DNA of 64,000 bases from DATGLG01 sp035294245 (GTDB lineage: Bacteria; Pseudomonadota; Alphaproteobacteria; JACZXZ01): assembly GCA_035294245.1 (NCBI GenBank), contig DATGLG010000063.1, forward strand, positions 72,040 to 136,039, given 5' to 3'. Position numbers and translations under genes: made by a program. Below are positions 34,059 to 43,713 of the stretch, piece by piece; position 1 is the stretch's first letter; each line of letters starts with the position of its first letter. Below the pieces are notes generated by a model. The model was given only the letters and a program-made list of their open reading frames with translations, was not told the DNA's origin and searched no databases.

Positions 34059-35636
34059 ATGCCGAAGGTTCTTATTGCCGACAAGCTCAGCCCGCGCGCC
34101 GTCGATATCTTCAGGTCGCGGGGTGTCGAGGTCGAGGTCAAGACCGGCCTCAAGGAGCCGGAGCTGATTGCGGCCATCGACGGCTATGATGGCCTCGCCG
34201 TGCGCTCGGCGACCAAGGTCACCGCCGGCGTGCTGGCGGCGGCGAAGAGTCTTAAGGTGGTGGGGCGCGCCGGGATCGGCGTGGATAACATCGATCTTTC
34301 GGCCGCGACGGCGCGCGGTATCGTGGTCATGAACACGCCCTACGGCAATGCCGTCACCACGGCCGAGCATGCCATCGCGATGATGTTCGCGCTCGCGCGG
34401 CAGATCCCGCAGGCCGACCGCTCGACCCAGGCCGGTAAATGGGAAAAGAACAAGTTCATGGGCGTCGAGCTGACGAACAAGACACTCGGCATTATTGGCT
34501 GCGGCAATATCGGCTCGATCGTGGCCGACCGCGCCCGCGGGCTTCACATGAAGGTGATCGCCCATGACCCATTCCTACTGCCCGAGCGCGCAGCGTCGCT
34601 CAATGTGGAGCGGGTCGAGCTCGACGAGCTCTTCCGCCGCGCCGATTTCATAACGCTCCACGTGCCCCTTACCAACGAGACTCGCGCTCTCGTCAATCGC
34701 GACACCATCGCGCAGATGAAGAGCGGCGTCCGCATCGTCAATTGCGCGCGCGGCGGCCTTGTCGACGAGGCGGCTCTGCGAGAGGCGCTCGACTCCGGCA
34801 AGGTCGCAGGAGCGGCGTTCGACGTCTTCGAGGTCGAGCCGGCGAAGGATTGCGCGCTCTTCGGCCAGGAGAACTTCGTCGCGACGCCCCATCTCGGTGC
34901 TTCCACCGCGGAGGCGCAGGAGAATGTGGCGCTGCAAGTGGCGGAACAGATCGCCGATTTTCTTCTTACCGGCGCTATCGTCAATGCGGTCAACACCGCC
35001 TCGATCAGCCCCGAGCAGGCGCCGGTGCTGAAGCCCTATATGTCGCTTGCAGAGCAGCTCGGCAGCTTTCTCGGCCAGCTCGCGGATGCTGCACCCGCCG
35101 AGATCATCGTCGAGTATGCCGGCCAAGCCGCCGACCTCGACACGCGTCCTCTCACGGCGGTCATCCTTCAAGGTCTGCTGCGCCGATCCCTGGAAACGGT
35201 GAACATGGTGAATGCGCCGCAGATTGCCCGCGAGCGCGGCATCCAGGTTCGCGAACACAAGACCGAGCAGGCCCACGGTTACCAGACCTTTATCGGCGTT
35301 ACGGTCGCGAGCGAGGATCGGAACCGCTTCGTCGCCGGCACGCTCTTCGGCGGCCAGCAGCCGCGAATCGTGCAGGTGCTCGACATTCCCGTCGAGGCCG
35401 AGCTTGGCCCCCACATGCTTTATGTGCGCAACCACGACAAGCCAGGCTTCATCGGGAGGCTCGGCCGGACCCTGGGCGATGCCGGGATCAATATCGCCAC
35501 CTTCCATCTTGGGCGCGCCCGGCCGGGGGGCGAGGCGATCGCGCTCATCCAAGTCGACCAGGCGCTGCCGCCGGCGCTCGTCGAGCAAATTCAGAAGCTT
35601 CCGAACATGATCAAGGCGCGCGCCCTGACTTTCTAG
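34059..35636 (+). CDS. serA: D-3-phosphoglycerate dehydrogenase, long form with ACT domain
   Basis: First committed step of serine synthesis, oxidising 3-phosphoglycerate with NAD. At 525 aa it is the long type-1 form: a substrate/NAD-binding core (residues 1-315), an ASB/intervening domain (about 320-450), and a C-terminal ACT domain (about 452-525, beginning MLYVRNHDKPGFIGRLG) for allosteric serine control. NAD loop LGIIGCGNIGSIVADRA is at about 143 and the catalytic His is in ATPHLGASTAEAQ near 282. Start is ATG 34059 (MPKVLIADKLSPRAV). Confidence 0.96.
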   Translation: MPKVLIADKLSPRAVDIFRSRGVEVEVKTGLKEPELIAAIDGYDGLAVRSATKVTAGVLAAAKSLKVVGRAGIGVDNIDLSAATARGIVVMNTPYGNAVTTAEHAIAMMFALARQIPQADRSTQAGKWEKNKFMGVELTNKTLGIIGCGNIGSIVADRARGLHMKVIAHDPFLLPERAASLNVERVELDELFRRADFITLHVPLTNETRALVNRDTIAQMKSGVRIVNCARGGLVDEAALREALDSGKVAGAAFDVFEVEPAKDCALFGQENFVATPHLGASTAEAQENVALQVAEQIADFLLTGAIVNAVNTASISPEQAPVLKPYMSLAEQLGSFLGQLADAAPAEIIVEYAGQAADLDTRPLTAVILQGLLRRSLETVNMVNAPQIARERGIQVREHKTEQAHGYQTFIGVTVASEDRNRFVAGTLFGGQQPRIVQVLDIPVEAELGPHMLYVRNHDKPGFIGRLGRTLGDAGINIATFHLGRARPGGEAIALIQVDQALPPALVEQIQKLPNMIKARALTF

Positions 35637-35742
35637 AGACGTTGACGTGCCGCCCGTTTTCGTTTGCCCTGATCCGGCAAAGCCATTAGGAACTGGCCCG
35701 TAGCGCCGGTTGGGCCAGACCCGCCGAAGGAATGGAGAGCGC

Positions 35743-36909
35743 ATGAACGAGGATGCCACCAGGGCGTTGCTCCCGGCGGGCCTGCGCGATCTGTTGCCCC
35801 TAGAGGCCGAGCAGGAAGCGCGCTTGCGCGAGACCCTCCTCGCGACCCTTGCCGCGCGCGGCTACGACCTCGTGAAGCCCCCCTTGATCGAATTCGAGGA
35901 CAGCCTGTTGTCGGGTGCTGGCGCGGCCATGATGGCCGACACCTTCCGTCTGATGGATCCGGTCTCCCAGCGCATGATGGGCGTTCGCGCCGACATGACG
36001 CTTCAGGTGGCGCGGATCGCGACCACGCGTCTCGCCAATGCGCCGCGCCCCTTGCGCTTGAGCTATGCGGGCGACGTATTGCGGGTCAAAGGGAGCCAAT
36101 TGCGCCCGGAACGCCAATTCGTCCAGGTTGGCGCCGAGCTCATCGGCTCCGCCGCCGTCGAGGCCGATGCGGAAGCCGTGCTGCTCGCCGCGGAAGCGCT
36201 CGTCAGGGTGGGGGTGCGCTTGCTCTCCGTCGATCTCAATTCACCGACGCTTGTGCCGGCGCTGTGCCGGGCGCTCGGTTGCGGGCCTGTCGAAACTGCG
36301 CGCCTCAGGGCCGCACTCGACCGCAAGGATGCGACCGAGGTGCTCGCCATGCGCGGCGACGCTGCGCGGCTCTGCGGCGAGCTCCTTAACGCGGCCGGCG
36401 ACGTCGACAGCGCTCTTGAACGGCTTTCGCGACTGACCCTGCCGCCGCCGGCGGCGGGCGAGGCGCAGCGCCTGGTCGAGGTCGCGTCGCTGGTCCGGAT
36501 CGCTCAGCCGCAGCTGACGCTCACGATCGATCCTGTCGAATATCGCGGCTTCGAGTATCAGACGGGCGTGAGCTTCACTCTTTTTGCCAGGGGTGTGCGC
36601 GGCGAGCTTGGGCGGGGCGGCCGCTATCTCGCGGGCAACGGCACCGGCGAGCCGGCGACAGGCTTCACGCTCTTCCTCGATTCGGTCATCCGGGCTGTGC
36701 CGGAGCCTGCGCCGGCGCGCAGGCTTTTCCTGCCTCATGGCACGCCGTCCGAAGAAGGCGGGAGGTTGCGCGCCGAAGGCTGGCCAACCTTGTCCGGCCT
36801 GGCGCCGGTGGCGGATGTCCATGAAGAAGCGCGCCGGCTCCGGTGCAGTCATGTGCTGAGCGCCGGCCGAATTGTCGAGCTCACCGAGAGCGCAGGAGGA
36901 TCGCGCTAA
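35743..36909 (+). CDS. hisZ: ATP phosphoribosyltransferase regulatory subunit HisZ
   Basis: HisRS-like paralogue without aminoacylation activity that partners short-form HisG in histidine synthesis. At 388 aa it has the class II synthetase core (RDLLPLEAEQEARLRE, FRLMDPVSQRMMGVRADMTLQVAR, ERQFVQVGAELIG) and a late motif FEYQTGVSFTLFARG. The C-terminal anticodon-binding domain of true HisRS is lacking. It overlaps purA by 3 bp. The hisZ-purA neighbourhood is known in Alphaproteobacteria; hisG itself is not in this window. Confidence 0.92.
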   Translation: MNEDATRALLPAGLRDLLPLEAEQEARLRETLLATLAARGYDLVKPPLIEFEDSLLSGAGAAMMADTFRLMDPVSQRMMGVRADMTLQVARIATTRLANAPRPLRLSYAGDVLRVKGSQLRPERQFVQVGAELIGSAAVEADAEAVLLAAEALVRVGVRLLSVDLNSPTLVPALCRALGCGPVETARLRAALDRKDATEVLAMRGDAARLCGELLNAAGDVDSALERLSRLTLPPPAAGEAQRLVEVASLVRIAQPQLTLTIDPVEYRGFEYQTGVSFTLFARGVRGELGRGGRYLAGNGTGEPATGFTLFLDSVIRAVPEPAPARRLFLPHGTPSEEGGRLRAEGWPTLSGLAPVADVHEEARRLRCSHVLSAGRIVELTESAGGSR

Positions 36910-38198
36910 TGGCCAATGTCGCCGTAGTCGGCGCCCAGTGGGGCGACGAAGGCAAGGGCAAGATCGTGGATTGGCTCAGCGAGCGGGCCGACGTCGTGGT
37001 GCGATTCCAGGGCGGTCACAACGCCGGTCATACCCTCGTCGTCGATGGCGTCACTTACAAGCTGAGCCTGCTGCCCTCTGGCGTGGTGCGGGGCAAGCTC
37101 TCGGTCATCGGCAATGGCGTCGTCGTCGACCCCTGGGCGCTTGTCGAGGAGATCGACCGCCTGGCCGCGCTCGGCGTCAAGGTGACGCCGGAGACCCTGC
37201 GGATCGCCGACAATGTCGTGCTGATCCTGCCGGTGCATCGGGACTTGGACGGATGGCGCGAGGACGCCGACAACGTGATCAAGATCGGCACGACGCGCCG
37301 CGGCATTGGCCCGGCTTACGAGGACAAGGTCGGACGCCGCGCCATCCGGCTCTGCGATCTCGCGGATCAGGAGGCCCTAAAGGCGAAGGTACGAACCCTG
37401 CTTCACCACCATAATGCGCTCCGCCGCGGCCTCGGGCGCGAGGAGGTGGACGAGGCCGAGGTCGTCGCCTCTCTCCTCGAGATCGCGCCACGGGTTCTTC
37501 CCTTCGCCGATCCGGTATGGCGCCGGCTCGACGCGTTGCGGCGCGAGGGCCGGCGCATCCTCTTCGAGGGCGCGCAAGGCATCATGCTCGACGTCGACCA
37601 CGGAACATATCCTTACGTCACCTCGTCGAACACCGTGGCGGGGGAGGCCGCCGTCGGCTCGGGGGTCGGGCCCGGGGTGGTGCAATACGTGCTGGGGATC
37701 ACCAAGGCCTATACGACGCGCGTCGGCAGCGGTCCTTTCCCAACCGAGCAGGTCAACGAGGTCGGCGAGCTCCTGGGGAGCCGCGGCAGGGAGTTCGGGG
37801 TCGTCACCGGGCGCAAGCGCCGCTGCGGATGGTTCGATGCGGTGCTCGTCCGCCAGGCCGTGCGCGTTGCCGGCATCAACGGCCTCGCGCTTACCAAGCT
37901 CGACGTGCTGGATGGCTTCGACGAGATCAAGGTCTGCACCGGCTATCGCCACGGCAACGAGATGCTGGATCGCTTGCCGCCCGATTTCCTCACCCAAGCC
38001 GGTATCGAGCCGATCTATGAGAGCCTGGAGGGTTGGCGGGAGAGCACGCGCGGCGCGCGCTCCTGGGCGGACCTGCCGGCAACGGCGATCAAGTACATCC
38101 GCCGCATCGAGGAGCTGATCGAGGCGCCGGTGGCTCTGCTGTCGACGAGCCCGGAGCGCGCCGACACCATCCTCGTGCACGATCCCTTCGAGGATTGA
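36909..38198 (+). CDS. purA: Adenylosuccinate synthetase PurA
   Basis: GTP-dependent ligation of aspartate to IMP, the first step from IMP to AMP. The 429-aa length is normal. GDEGKGKIVDWL carries the P-loop and catalytic Asp at the N-terminus, GHNAGHTLVVDG the catalytic His, and GTTRRGIGPAYEDKVGRRAIR, FEGAQGIMLDVDHGTYPYVT and VTGRKRRCGWFD are all intact. The ATG overlaps the hisZ stop by one base more than a classic ATGA, indicating coupling. It ends 6 bp from the convergent GST gene. Confidence 0.97.
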   Translation: MANVAVVGAQWGDEGKGKIVDWLSERADVVVRFQGGHNAGHTLVVDGVTYKLSLLPSGVVRGKLSVIGNGVVVDPWALVEEIDRLAALGVKVTPETLRIADNVVLILPVHRDLDGWREDADNVIKIGTTRRGIGPAYEDKVGRRAIRLCDLADQEALKAKVRTLLHHHNALRRGLGREEVDEAEVVASLLEIAPRVLPFADPVWRRLDALRREGRRILFEGAQGIMLDVDHGTYPYVTSSNTVAGEAAVGSGVGPGVVQYVLGITKAYTTRVGSGPFPTEQVNEVGELLGSRGREFGVVTGRKRRCGWFDAVLVRQAVRVAGINGLALTKLDVLDGFDEIKVCTGYRHGNEMLDRLPPDFLTQAGIEPIYESLEGWRESTRGARSWADLPATAIKYIRRIEELIEAPVALLSTSPERADTILVHDPFED

Positions 38199-38204
38199 TG
38201 GCGG

Positions 38205-38846
38205 TCACGCGAGCTCGCGGGTCGCGTGCGGGTCAATCGCATAGGGGTGCATCTCGGCAAGGAAACCGGGCTGTGCGCGCACGCGCTCGATCCAGGCGCG
38301 GAAGGCCGGATAGGGTGCGAGATCGAAGCCCGCATCGCCTGCCAGCGCCGCATAGGCGAACACCGCCATGTCGGCGATCGAGTAGCGTCCGGCCGCGAGA
38401 AAGTCATGCCTGGCGAGATGGCGCTCGAGCGCTGCCAGGGCGCGAAGCGAGGCGGCGCGCTTGCTCTCGATCTGCTCCGCCGAGCGCCGGGTGAGCTTTC
38501 CGGTCAGCGTCCAATAGCGCAGGCTGCCGATCTGTGGCTCGACATAGCTCTGCTCGAAGAAAAGCCACTGCATCACCCGGGCGCGGGCGAGGCGCTCATC
38601 GGGAAGATAGGACGTTCCTTCGGCGAGATAGCACAGGATTGCGTTCGACTCGGCGATGAAGCGTCCCGGCTCGACTTCGAGGACAGGCACCGCACCGGCG
38701 GGGTTTTTCATGAGGAACTCCTCCGTATGCGATTCCCCTTCGAAGATCGAGACGAGCTTGCGCTCATAGGGAAGGCCCAGATGGTTAAGCAGCAGGCGCA
38801 CCTTCCAGGCGTTTTGCGAAGGCAGGTAGTCGTAAAGCCGCAGCAT
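38205..38846 (-). CDS. Glutathione S-transferase family protein
   Basis: A 213-aa two-domain protein: an N-terminal thioredoxin-like domain (LRLYDYLPSQNAWKVRLLL, with NPAGAVPVLEV and the glutathione-contacting ESNAILCYLAE near residue 66) and an all-helical C-terminal domain with YSIADMAVFAYAALAGDAGF (N-cap box). The active residue near position 10-12 is Ser/Asn rather than Tyr or Cys, as in beta/theta-like bacterial members. Function may be detoxification or dehalogenation-like. It is monocistronic and convergent with purA. Confidence 0.9.
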   Translation of the reverse strand: MLRLYDYLPSQNAWKVRLLLNHLGLPYERKLVSIFEGESHTEEFLMKNPAGAVPVLEVEPGRFIAESNAILCYLAEGTSYLPDERLARARVMQWLFFEQSYVEPQIGSLRYWTLTGKLTRRSAEQIESKRAASLRALAALERHLARHDFLAAGRYSIADMAVFAYAALAGDAGFDLAPYPAFRAWIERVRAQPGFLAEMHPYAIDPHATRELA

Positions 38847-38926
38847 CGCCGTCTCCTTGGTTGACGGCGCAGAACTTACGAGCCTTGCGACGGCCTAGCT
38901 ATCCGAAGCTTGCGAGGAAATTCCCG

Positions 38927-39814
38927 TCAGGTGCCGAGCTTCTGCTCGATCGCGAGATTCCGCATCGCCTTTTGCAGCTTCTCGAAGGCGCGCACCTCGA
39001 TCTGACGGACGCGTTCGCGCGAGATTCCGTATTCCTGGCTCAGGTCCTCGAGTGTCGTGGGATCCTCCTGCAGCCGGCGCTCGACGAGGATGCGCCGCTC
39101 GCGCGGGTTCAGCGACTTCAGGGCTGTTTCGAGCAGGCGCCGGCGACCCGAAAGCTCCTCGTCCTCGGCGAGCCTCACCTCCTGGTTGGACTCCTCGTCC
39201 ACCAGCCAGTCCTGCCATTCCCCGTCGCCGTCCTCCCGCAGAGGAGCATTGAGCGAATGATCGGGGCTTGCCAGGCGGCGGTTCATCTGCACCACGTCGC
39301 TTTCGGACACTGCGAGCTCGGTCGCGATCTTCTTGACGTTTTCCGGGGAGAGATCGCCTTCCTCGATCGCCTGCAGCTGACCCTTGAGCTTGCGCAGGTT
39401 GAAGAACAGCTTCTTCTGTGCCGCGGTGGTTCCCATCTTCACCAGCGACCACGAATGCAGGATGTATTCCTGGATTGCCGCCCGGATCCACCACATAGCA
39501 TAAGTGGCAAGGCGGAAGCCGCGATCGGGCTCGAAGCGTTTCACCGCCTGCATCAGGCCGACATTGCCTTCCGAGATCAATTCCGCGAGGGGAAGGCCGT
39601 AGCCGCGATACCCCATCGCGATCTTGGCAACGAGACGCAAATGGCTGGTCACCAGCCGATGGGCTGCATCGACGTCATCATGCTCGCGCCAGCGCTTGGC
39701 GAGCATGTACTCCTCGTCGGGATCCAACATCGGGAAGCGGCGAATCTCCTGGAGATAACGGCTGAGATTCCCTTCCGGGCGCAACGTGCCGATGCTTGGT
39801 AATGTGGTTGCCAT
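38927..39814 (-). CDS. rpoH: RNA polymerase heat-shock sigma factor RpoH (sigma-32)
   Basis: Directs RNA polymerase to heat-shock promoters; typically a substrate of FtsH, which is also encoded in this window. At 295 aa it has region 1.2/2 (LDPDEEYMLAKRWRE; HLRLVAKIAMGYRGYGLP; RLATYAMWWIRAAIQEYIL), the RpoH box QKKLFFNLRKLK near residue 130, and region 4 HTH (TLEDLSQEYGISRERVRQIE). The RpoH box distinguishes it from sigma-70. Promoters should lie in the 162-bp gap upstream, but none stands out. Other rpoH copies elsewhere are possible. Confidence 0.95.
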   Translation of the reverse strand: MATTLPSIGTLRPEGNLSRYLQEIRRFPMLDPDEEYMLAKRWREHDDVDAAHRLVTSHLRLVAKIAMGYRGYGLPLAELISEGNVGLMQAVKRFEPDRGFRLATYAMWWIRAAIQEYILHSWSLVKMGTTAAQKKLFFNLRKLKGQLQAIEEGDLSPENVKKIATELAVSESDVVQMNRRLASPDHSLNAPLREDGDGEWQDWLVDEESNQEVRLAEDEELSGRRRLLETALKSLNPRERRILVERRLQEDPTTLEDLSQEYGISRERVRQIEVRAFEKLQKAMRNLAIEQKLGT

Positions 39815-39976
39815 GCTGGCCTTTCCTTCTCTGCCGATCTTCCCGCTTTCGTGTCGTCTGGCTTGCCGCGAGCCTATACAACATGGGCTCGTGCGAAATG
39901 TTCCGCTGGCATTTGTCGTGAAGTCCTGGTCGGGAATCGTGCCGAAATCATCCTACCACACCCTCGCGACATTTGG

Positions 39977-40948
39977 TTAAAGTCTTTCCAGTGAGTTTTT
40001 TAGTCTATTGATATCTCTTGGAAAATCTTTCTCAAAATGTAATCGCTCGCCCGTCGTGGGATGGGTGAACCCCAAGCGATAGGCATCAAGCGCCTGTCGG
40101 CCGAGTGCGGCGAGCGCCTCCTGGGCCTCGGCCGGTAGGGCTGATCTGCGCGCCGCCTTGGCCCGACCGTAGACCGGATCGCCCATCAAAGGATTCCCTC
40201 TCGCGGCGAGGTGCACTCGAATCTGATGGGTTCGCCCCGTCGCCAGGCGGCATTCGAGCAGACTGGCGACCGTGCCGTATTCCTCGATGACGCGATAGCG
40301 TGTCAGCGCTGCCTTGCCGCCTCTGCCGACGACCGCCATCCTCTGACGATGATACGGATCACGGCCAATATTCCCTTCAATGACGCCATCACGGGGCCGC
40401 GGCACGCCCCAGACGATCGCGCGATAGGCGCGCTCGACTTGGCGTTGCGTAAACTGCGCCATGAGTCCCGCATGCGCCACATCGGTCTTGGCGACCACCA
40501 TCAGACCACTCGTATCCTTGTCGAGACGATGCACAATACCGGGGCGGCGGATGCCGCCGATGCCTGACAGGCTCGTGCCGCAATGGGCGATCAGCGCATT
40601 CACGAGCGTCCGATCGGCGTTCCCTGGCGCCGGATGCACGACGAGCCCGGCAGGTTTATCAATCACGACCAGCTGTTCGTCCTCGTAGATGATGATGAGG
40701 GGGATGGCTTGAGCTTGCGGGCGAGCTTCTTGAGTCTCGGGGACGAGTATGGCGAAAGTTTGACCGAGCCTGACCTTGCTCGCCGGGTCTGTGACCGCCG
40801 TCGCACCCGCCCGTACGTGACCCTCCTCGATCAGGCGCTTGATACGCGAGCGCGACAGCGCCGGGACAGCCCGGGCCAGGACGGAGTCAACCCTTCGGCC
40901 CGCATCCTCGGTTCCCGCCGTGACTTGGTATTTGACCTCGCCTGCCAT
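39977..40948 (-). CDS. rluD: Ribosomal large subunit pseudouridine synthase RluD
   Basis: RluA-family enzyme; RluD makes pseudouridines in helix 69 of 23S rRNA. From ATG 40948 (MAGEVKYQVTAG) it is 323 aa; the frame opens 31 codons further upstream but overlaps the divergent gene's region. It has an N-terminal S4 RNA-binding domain (RVDSVLARAVPALSRSRIKRL) and a catalytic domain with the Asp motif HRLDKDTSGLMVVAK near residue 130. ECRLATGRTHQIRVHLA near 215 is also present. Upstream of rpoH in the same direction, as often in Alphaproteobacteria. Confidence 0.93.
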   Translation of the reverse strand: MAGEVKYQVTAGTEDAGRRVDSVLARAVPALSRSRIKRLIEEGHVRAGATAVTDPASKVRLGQTFAILVPETQEARPQAQAIPLIIIYEDEQLVVIDKPAGLVVHPAPGNADRTLVNALIAHCGTSLSGIGGIRRPGIVHRLDKDTSGLMVVAKTDVAHAGLMAQFTQRQVERAYRAIVWGVPRPRDGVIEGNIGRDPYHRQRMAVVGRGGKAALTRYRVIEEYGTVASLLECRLATGRTHQIRVHLAARGNPLMGDPVYGRAKAARRSALPAEAQEALAALGRQALDAYRLGFTHPTTGERLHFEKDFPRDINRLKNSLERL

Positions 40949-40997
40949 CGCCGCTATCCATGCCTGCGCCGCCAAGCCCAGAGACTGGACCGGATTC

Positions 40998-41333
40998 ATG
41001 CGCGCGCTCAAGGCCTTGGTCATCGCCATGGGGATCCTCATCCTGGCCGGGATGGGGCTTGTCGGCTATGCGATCGTGAAGCGCGCGGCAATGCCGGAGC
41101 GCCGGCCCTCGGCCGATCGCGCGCCTGCGGCATCATTGCCGCCGATAGCGGGAAAAGCCTATGGTCCGGCGGAGATTCCGCTGCCGAGCGGCGCGCGCAT
41201 CCTGCGAAGCGAGGCGAGCGGCGGCCGCCTTGTGGTCACGCTTGAACTGGCTGGCGGCGGCGAGCGCGTCCTGGTCGTCGACCTTGCCACCGGCGCTGTC
41301 ACCGGAACGATTGATCTGAAGCCCCAGCCATAG
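40998..41333 (+). CDS. Small membrane-anchored protein divergent from rluD
   Basis: A 111-aa protein with one N-terminal membrane helix (residues 4-26, LVIAMGILILAGMGLVGYAIV), a short Pro/Ala linker, then a compact beta-rich domain (GARILRSEASGGRLVVTLEL... RVLVVDLATGAVTGTIDL). The start at ATG 40998 is 49 bp from the rluD start on the other strand, implying a shared divergent promoter. Similar small proteins next to rluD occur in Alphaproteobacteria; no function is known to me. Confidence 0.75.
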   Translation: MRALKALVIAMGILILAGMGLVGYAIVKRAAMPERRPSADRAPAASLPPIAGKAYGPAEIPLPSGARILRSEASGGRLVVTLELAGGGERVLVVDLATGAVTGTIDLKPQP

Positions 41334-41437
41334 GCGACTCTGCCATGCGCTGGTGGCGACGCCGCGATCTCTCCGGCCGACTTTCGCGGGCAGAAGGGCG
41401 GTGCTAGGGTGTCGGCCGGCAAGGAGAGGCCGGAGCG

Positions 41438-42499
41438 ATGAATTTTGCTAGCGACAATGTAACCGGTGCGGCACCCGAAATTCTCGCCGCAATCGCCGCG
41501 GCGAATGACGGGGCTGCGATGCCTTATGGCAACGACGCTGTCACTCAGCGCGTCGAGGCGGCGCTGAAGGCGCTGTTCGAGCGAGACCTCGCGGCTTTTC
41601 CCGTCGCCACGGGAAGTGCCGCGAACGCGCTCGCGCTGGCGACGATGTGCCCGCCCTATGGGGCCGTCTATTGCCACCCCGATTCCCACATCAATGTGGA
41701 CGAATGCGGCGCGCCCGAGCTTTTCACGGGCGGCGCCAAGCTGGTGCCCATTGTCGGTGACGCCGGAAAGATCGCCGCGGCGGATTTCGAGGCGGCGCTC
41801 GCGCGCTCGGGGAAGGGCGTGGTGCATCATGTGCAGCCCGCGGCGATCAGCCTCACCAATGCCAGCGAGATGGGTACCGTCTATACGCCCGAGGAGGTGC
41901 GGGCCATCGCCGATATCGCCCATGGACAGGGGCTGCGTGTGCACATGGACGGCGCCCGCTTCGCCAATGCCGTGGCGGCGCTCGGCTGCGCTCCGGCCGA
42001 TCTCGCTTGGCGGGCCGGCGTCGATGTCCTCTCCTTCGGCGCCACGAAGAACGGCGCCCTTGCGGCGGAGGCCGTGGTGTTCTTCGATGCGGCTCTGGCG
42101 GAGAGCTTCGGCTATCGCCGCAAGCGCGGCGGGCATCTGTTCTCCAAGATGCGCTTCGTCTCGGCCCAGCTCGAGGCCTATCTCAAGGATGGGCTTTGGC
42201 TGAAGCACGCCAGCCACGCCAACGAGATGGCCCGGCGACTGGCCGAGGGCCTGCGGCGCATTCCCGGTGTCGAGCAGCTCTATCCAGTCGAGGCGAACGA
42301 GGTCTTCGCCCGTATCCCCGACCGCGCGATCAAGGGCGCCTTCGCCGACGGCTATGTCTTCTACCGCTGGTCGGGGGAAGCGGACGAGACTTGCCGCTTG
42401 GTTTGCGCCTTCAATACCGACCCCCGGGATGTGGACGGATTGCTGCAATCCATTTCCCGCCACGTTGCGGCCGGCGCGCCCTCGCGCAAGCGCGCCTGA
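41438..42499 (+). CDS. Low-specificity L-threonine aldolase / beta-eliminating lyase family
   Basis: A 353-aa fold-type I PLP enzyme that should cleave threonine or allo-threonine to glycine and acetaldehyde. It begins NFASDNVTGAAPEILAAI and has HINVDECGAPELF near residue 88. HMDGARFANAVAALG (PLP-contacting Asp/Arg) is near 169 and the PLP lysine is in SFGATKNGALAAEA near 200. The full length is typical. It has a GGAGCG site before the ATG. It ends about 90 bp before a tRNA gene. Confidence 0.9.
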   Translation: MNFASDNVTGAAPEILAAIAAANDGAAMPYGNDAVTQRVEAALKALFERDLAAFPVATGSAANALALATMCPPYGAVYCHPDSHINVDECGAPELFTGGAKLVPIVGDAGKIAAADFEAALARSGKGVVHHVQPAAISLTNASEMGTVYTPEEVRAIADIAHGQGLRVHMDGARFANAVAALGCAPADLAWRAGVDVLSFGATKNGALAAEAVVFFDAALAESFGYRRKRGGHLFSKMRFVSAQLEAYLKDGLWLKHASHANEMARRLAEGLRRIPGVEQLYPVEANEVFARIPDRAIKGAFADGYVFYRWSGEADETCRLVCAFNTDPRDVDGLLQSISRHVAAGAPSRKRA

Positions 42500-42589
42500 G
42501 CTGATTGCCGTCCCGATGGGGCGGCGTGCCAGGAGCCCGCGCGGGTTGCAACGGCCGATGGAGCGGTGTATCAAAGCCGCTCGCGCCGG

Positions 42590-42665
42590 GTCCCCTTCGT
42601 CTAGAGGCCCAGGACGGAGCCCTCTCACGGCTCAAACAGGGGTTCGAATCCCCTAGGGGACGCCA
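42590..42665 (+). tRNA. tRNA-Glu (anticodon CTC)
   Basis: A 76-nt cloverleaf with encoded CCA. The acceptor GTCCCCT pairs with AGGGGAC. The anticodon stem GAGCC (42617-42621) / GGCTC (42629-42633) encloses the loop CTCTCAC, giving anticodon CTC at 42624-42626. The T arm is CAGGGGTTCGAATCCCCT. It reads GAG codons. No integrase or repeated 3' end is seen nearby. Confidence 0.96.
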
Positions 42666-42702
42666 ATCTTCCTATGTTGCTGGTAACGAAACCAGATTCG
42701 GC

Positions 42703-43614
42703 TCATCGCCAATCGTCGCGCCGGCCGTAGCGCTCGGCAGGTGCGTCGGGATATTTGCGCGTCGCGGCAGCGGCGGCGAATTGGCCCGGCGTGATGCCGT
42801 AAGCGCCCTTGAAACGCTTGTGAAGATGGCTCTGGTCGGCGAAGCCAAGCGCGGCCGCGACGGCGGCGGGCGCCTCGCCTTGGACCAGCATGTCGCGCGC
42901 AGCGGCGAGGCGTCGCTGCATCCGATAGGCGTGGGGCGGCAGGCCGTAGCGGCGGCGAAACGCACGCCAGAGGTGAAACCGGCTCATCCCCGCAAGCCGC
43001 GCCAGCGTGTCGGCGGCGATATCTTCGCCGAGAGGCGCATCGTGGAGGAAGTCGCGCACGCGGCGCAAGGCGATCTCGCCTGGTGCAGCAGCCCCCTGCG
43101 TGATGGCGCCCCTATCCGCGTGGCGCGCGGCGAAGCATAGGATGGCTGCGTCGAGGAGCGCATCGCAGTCGAGCCGGGGCGCTCCTTCGGCGAGCGCGCG
43201 GTGGAGCGCGCTGACGTGCGCCGCGAGCTCCCGGTCCTCGATCACCGGCGTGCGCGCATAGGGCAAGGCCGCTGCACGCTCTTCGCGAGCCGCTTGGATG
43301 ACGCGGCGAACCAGCTCCGGGCTGATATAGAGCATGCGATAGGTGAAGCCCTGGGCATCCGCAGCATGGCCGTCATGGGGCTCATCGGGATTGAAGGCCA
43401 TCACCATCCCCGCCAGGCTGGCGCGCGCGGCGCCGCGGCAGTTGAAGGCCTGCACGCCCGCCTCGGTGACGCCGATCGCATAGGCCTGATGACTATGGCG
43501 CTCATAGGCGTGGCCGGCGAAATGGGCGCGCAACAGCTCGATCTCCGGGGCCTGGTGCGGCACCGCATATTCGGCCCAGTCCCCGACGCTTGTTGATGGG
43601 TAGGACGCGGTCAC
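42703..43614 (-). CDS. AraC-family transcriptional regulator
   Basis: A 303-aa regulator with an N-terminal cupin-like sensing domain (AYERHSHQAYAIGVTEAGVQ) and a C-terminal pair of HTH motifs (DTLARLAGMSRFHLWRAFRRRYGLPPHAYRMQRRL; PAAVAAALGFADQSHLHKRF). GTG 43614 is the only sensible start before the conserved domain. It is divergent from the DUF2000 gene, 99 bp apart, and may regulate it. Ligand unknown. Confidence 0.9.
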   Translation of the reverse strand: MTASYPSTSVGDWAEYAVPHQAPEIELLRAHFAGHAYERHSHQAYAIGVTEAGVQAFNCRGAARASLAGMVMAFNPDEPHDGHAADAQGFTYRMLYISPELVRRVIQAAREERAAALPYARTPVIEDRELAAHVSALHRALAEGAPRLDCDALLDAAILCFAARHADRGAITQGAAAPGEIALRRVRDFLHDAPLGEDIAADTLARLAGMSRFHLWRAFRRRYGLPPHAYRMQRRLAAARDMLVQGEAPAAVAAALGFADQSHLHKRFKGAYGITPGQFAAAAATRKYPDAPAERYGRRDDWR

Positions 43615-43713
43615 GTGCGGCCTCGGCAGAAGGCGTGAGCAACGCGATACAATACCAGAGCCGCTGCGTCTCCTACATAGGTTAGCCCATGCATAGTTTG
43701 GAGGGTGGAGCCC

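Noticed and set aside
38213..38224. Palindromic CGCGAGCTCGCG near the purA/GST junction as a terminator
   Set aside because: Lies within the GST coding end, self-complementary but too short for a loop and without a T-tract.
42590..42665. tRNA-Glu as an integration site for a genomic island
   Set aside because: No integrase, no duplicated tRNA 3' end and ordinary genes on both sides.
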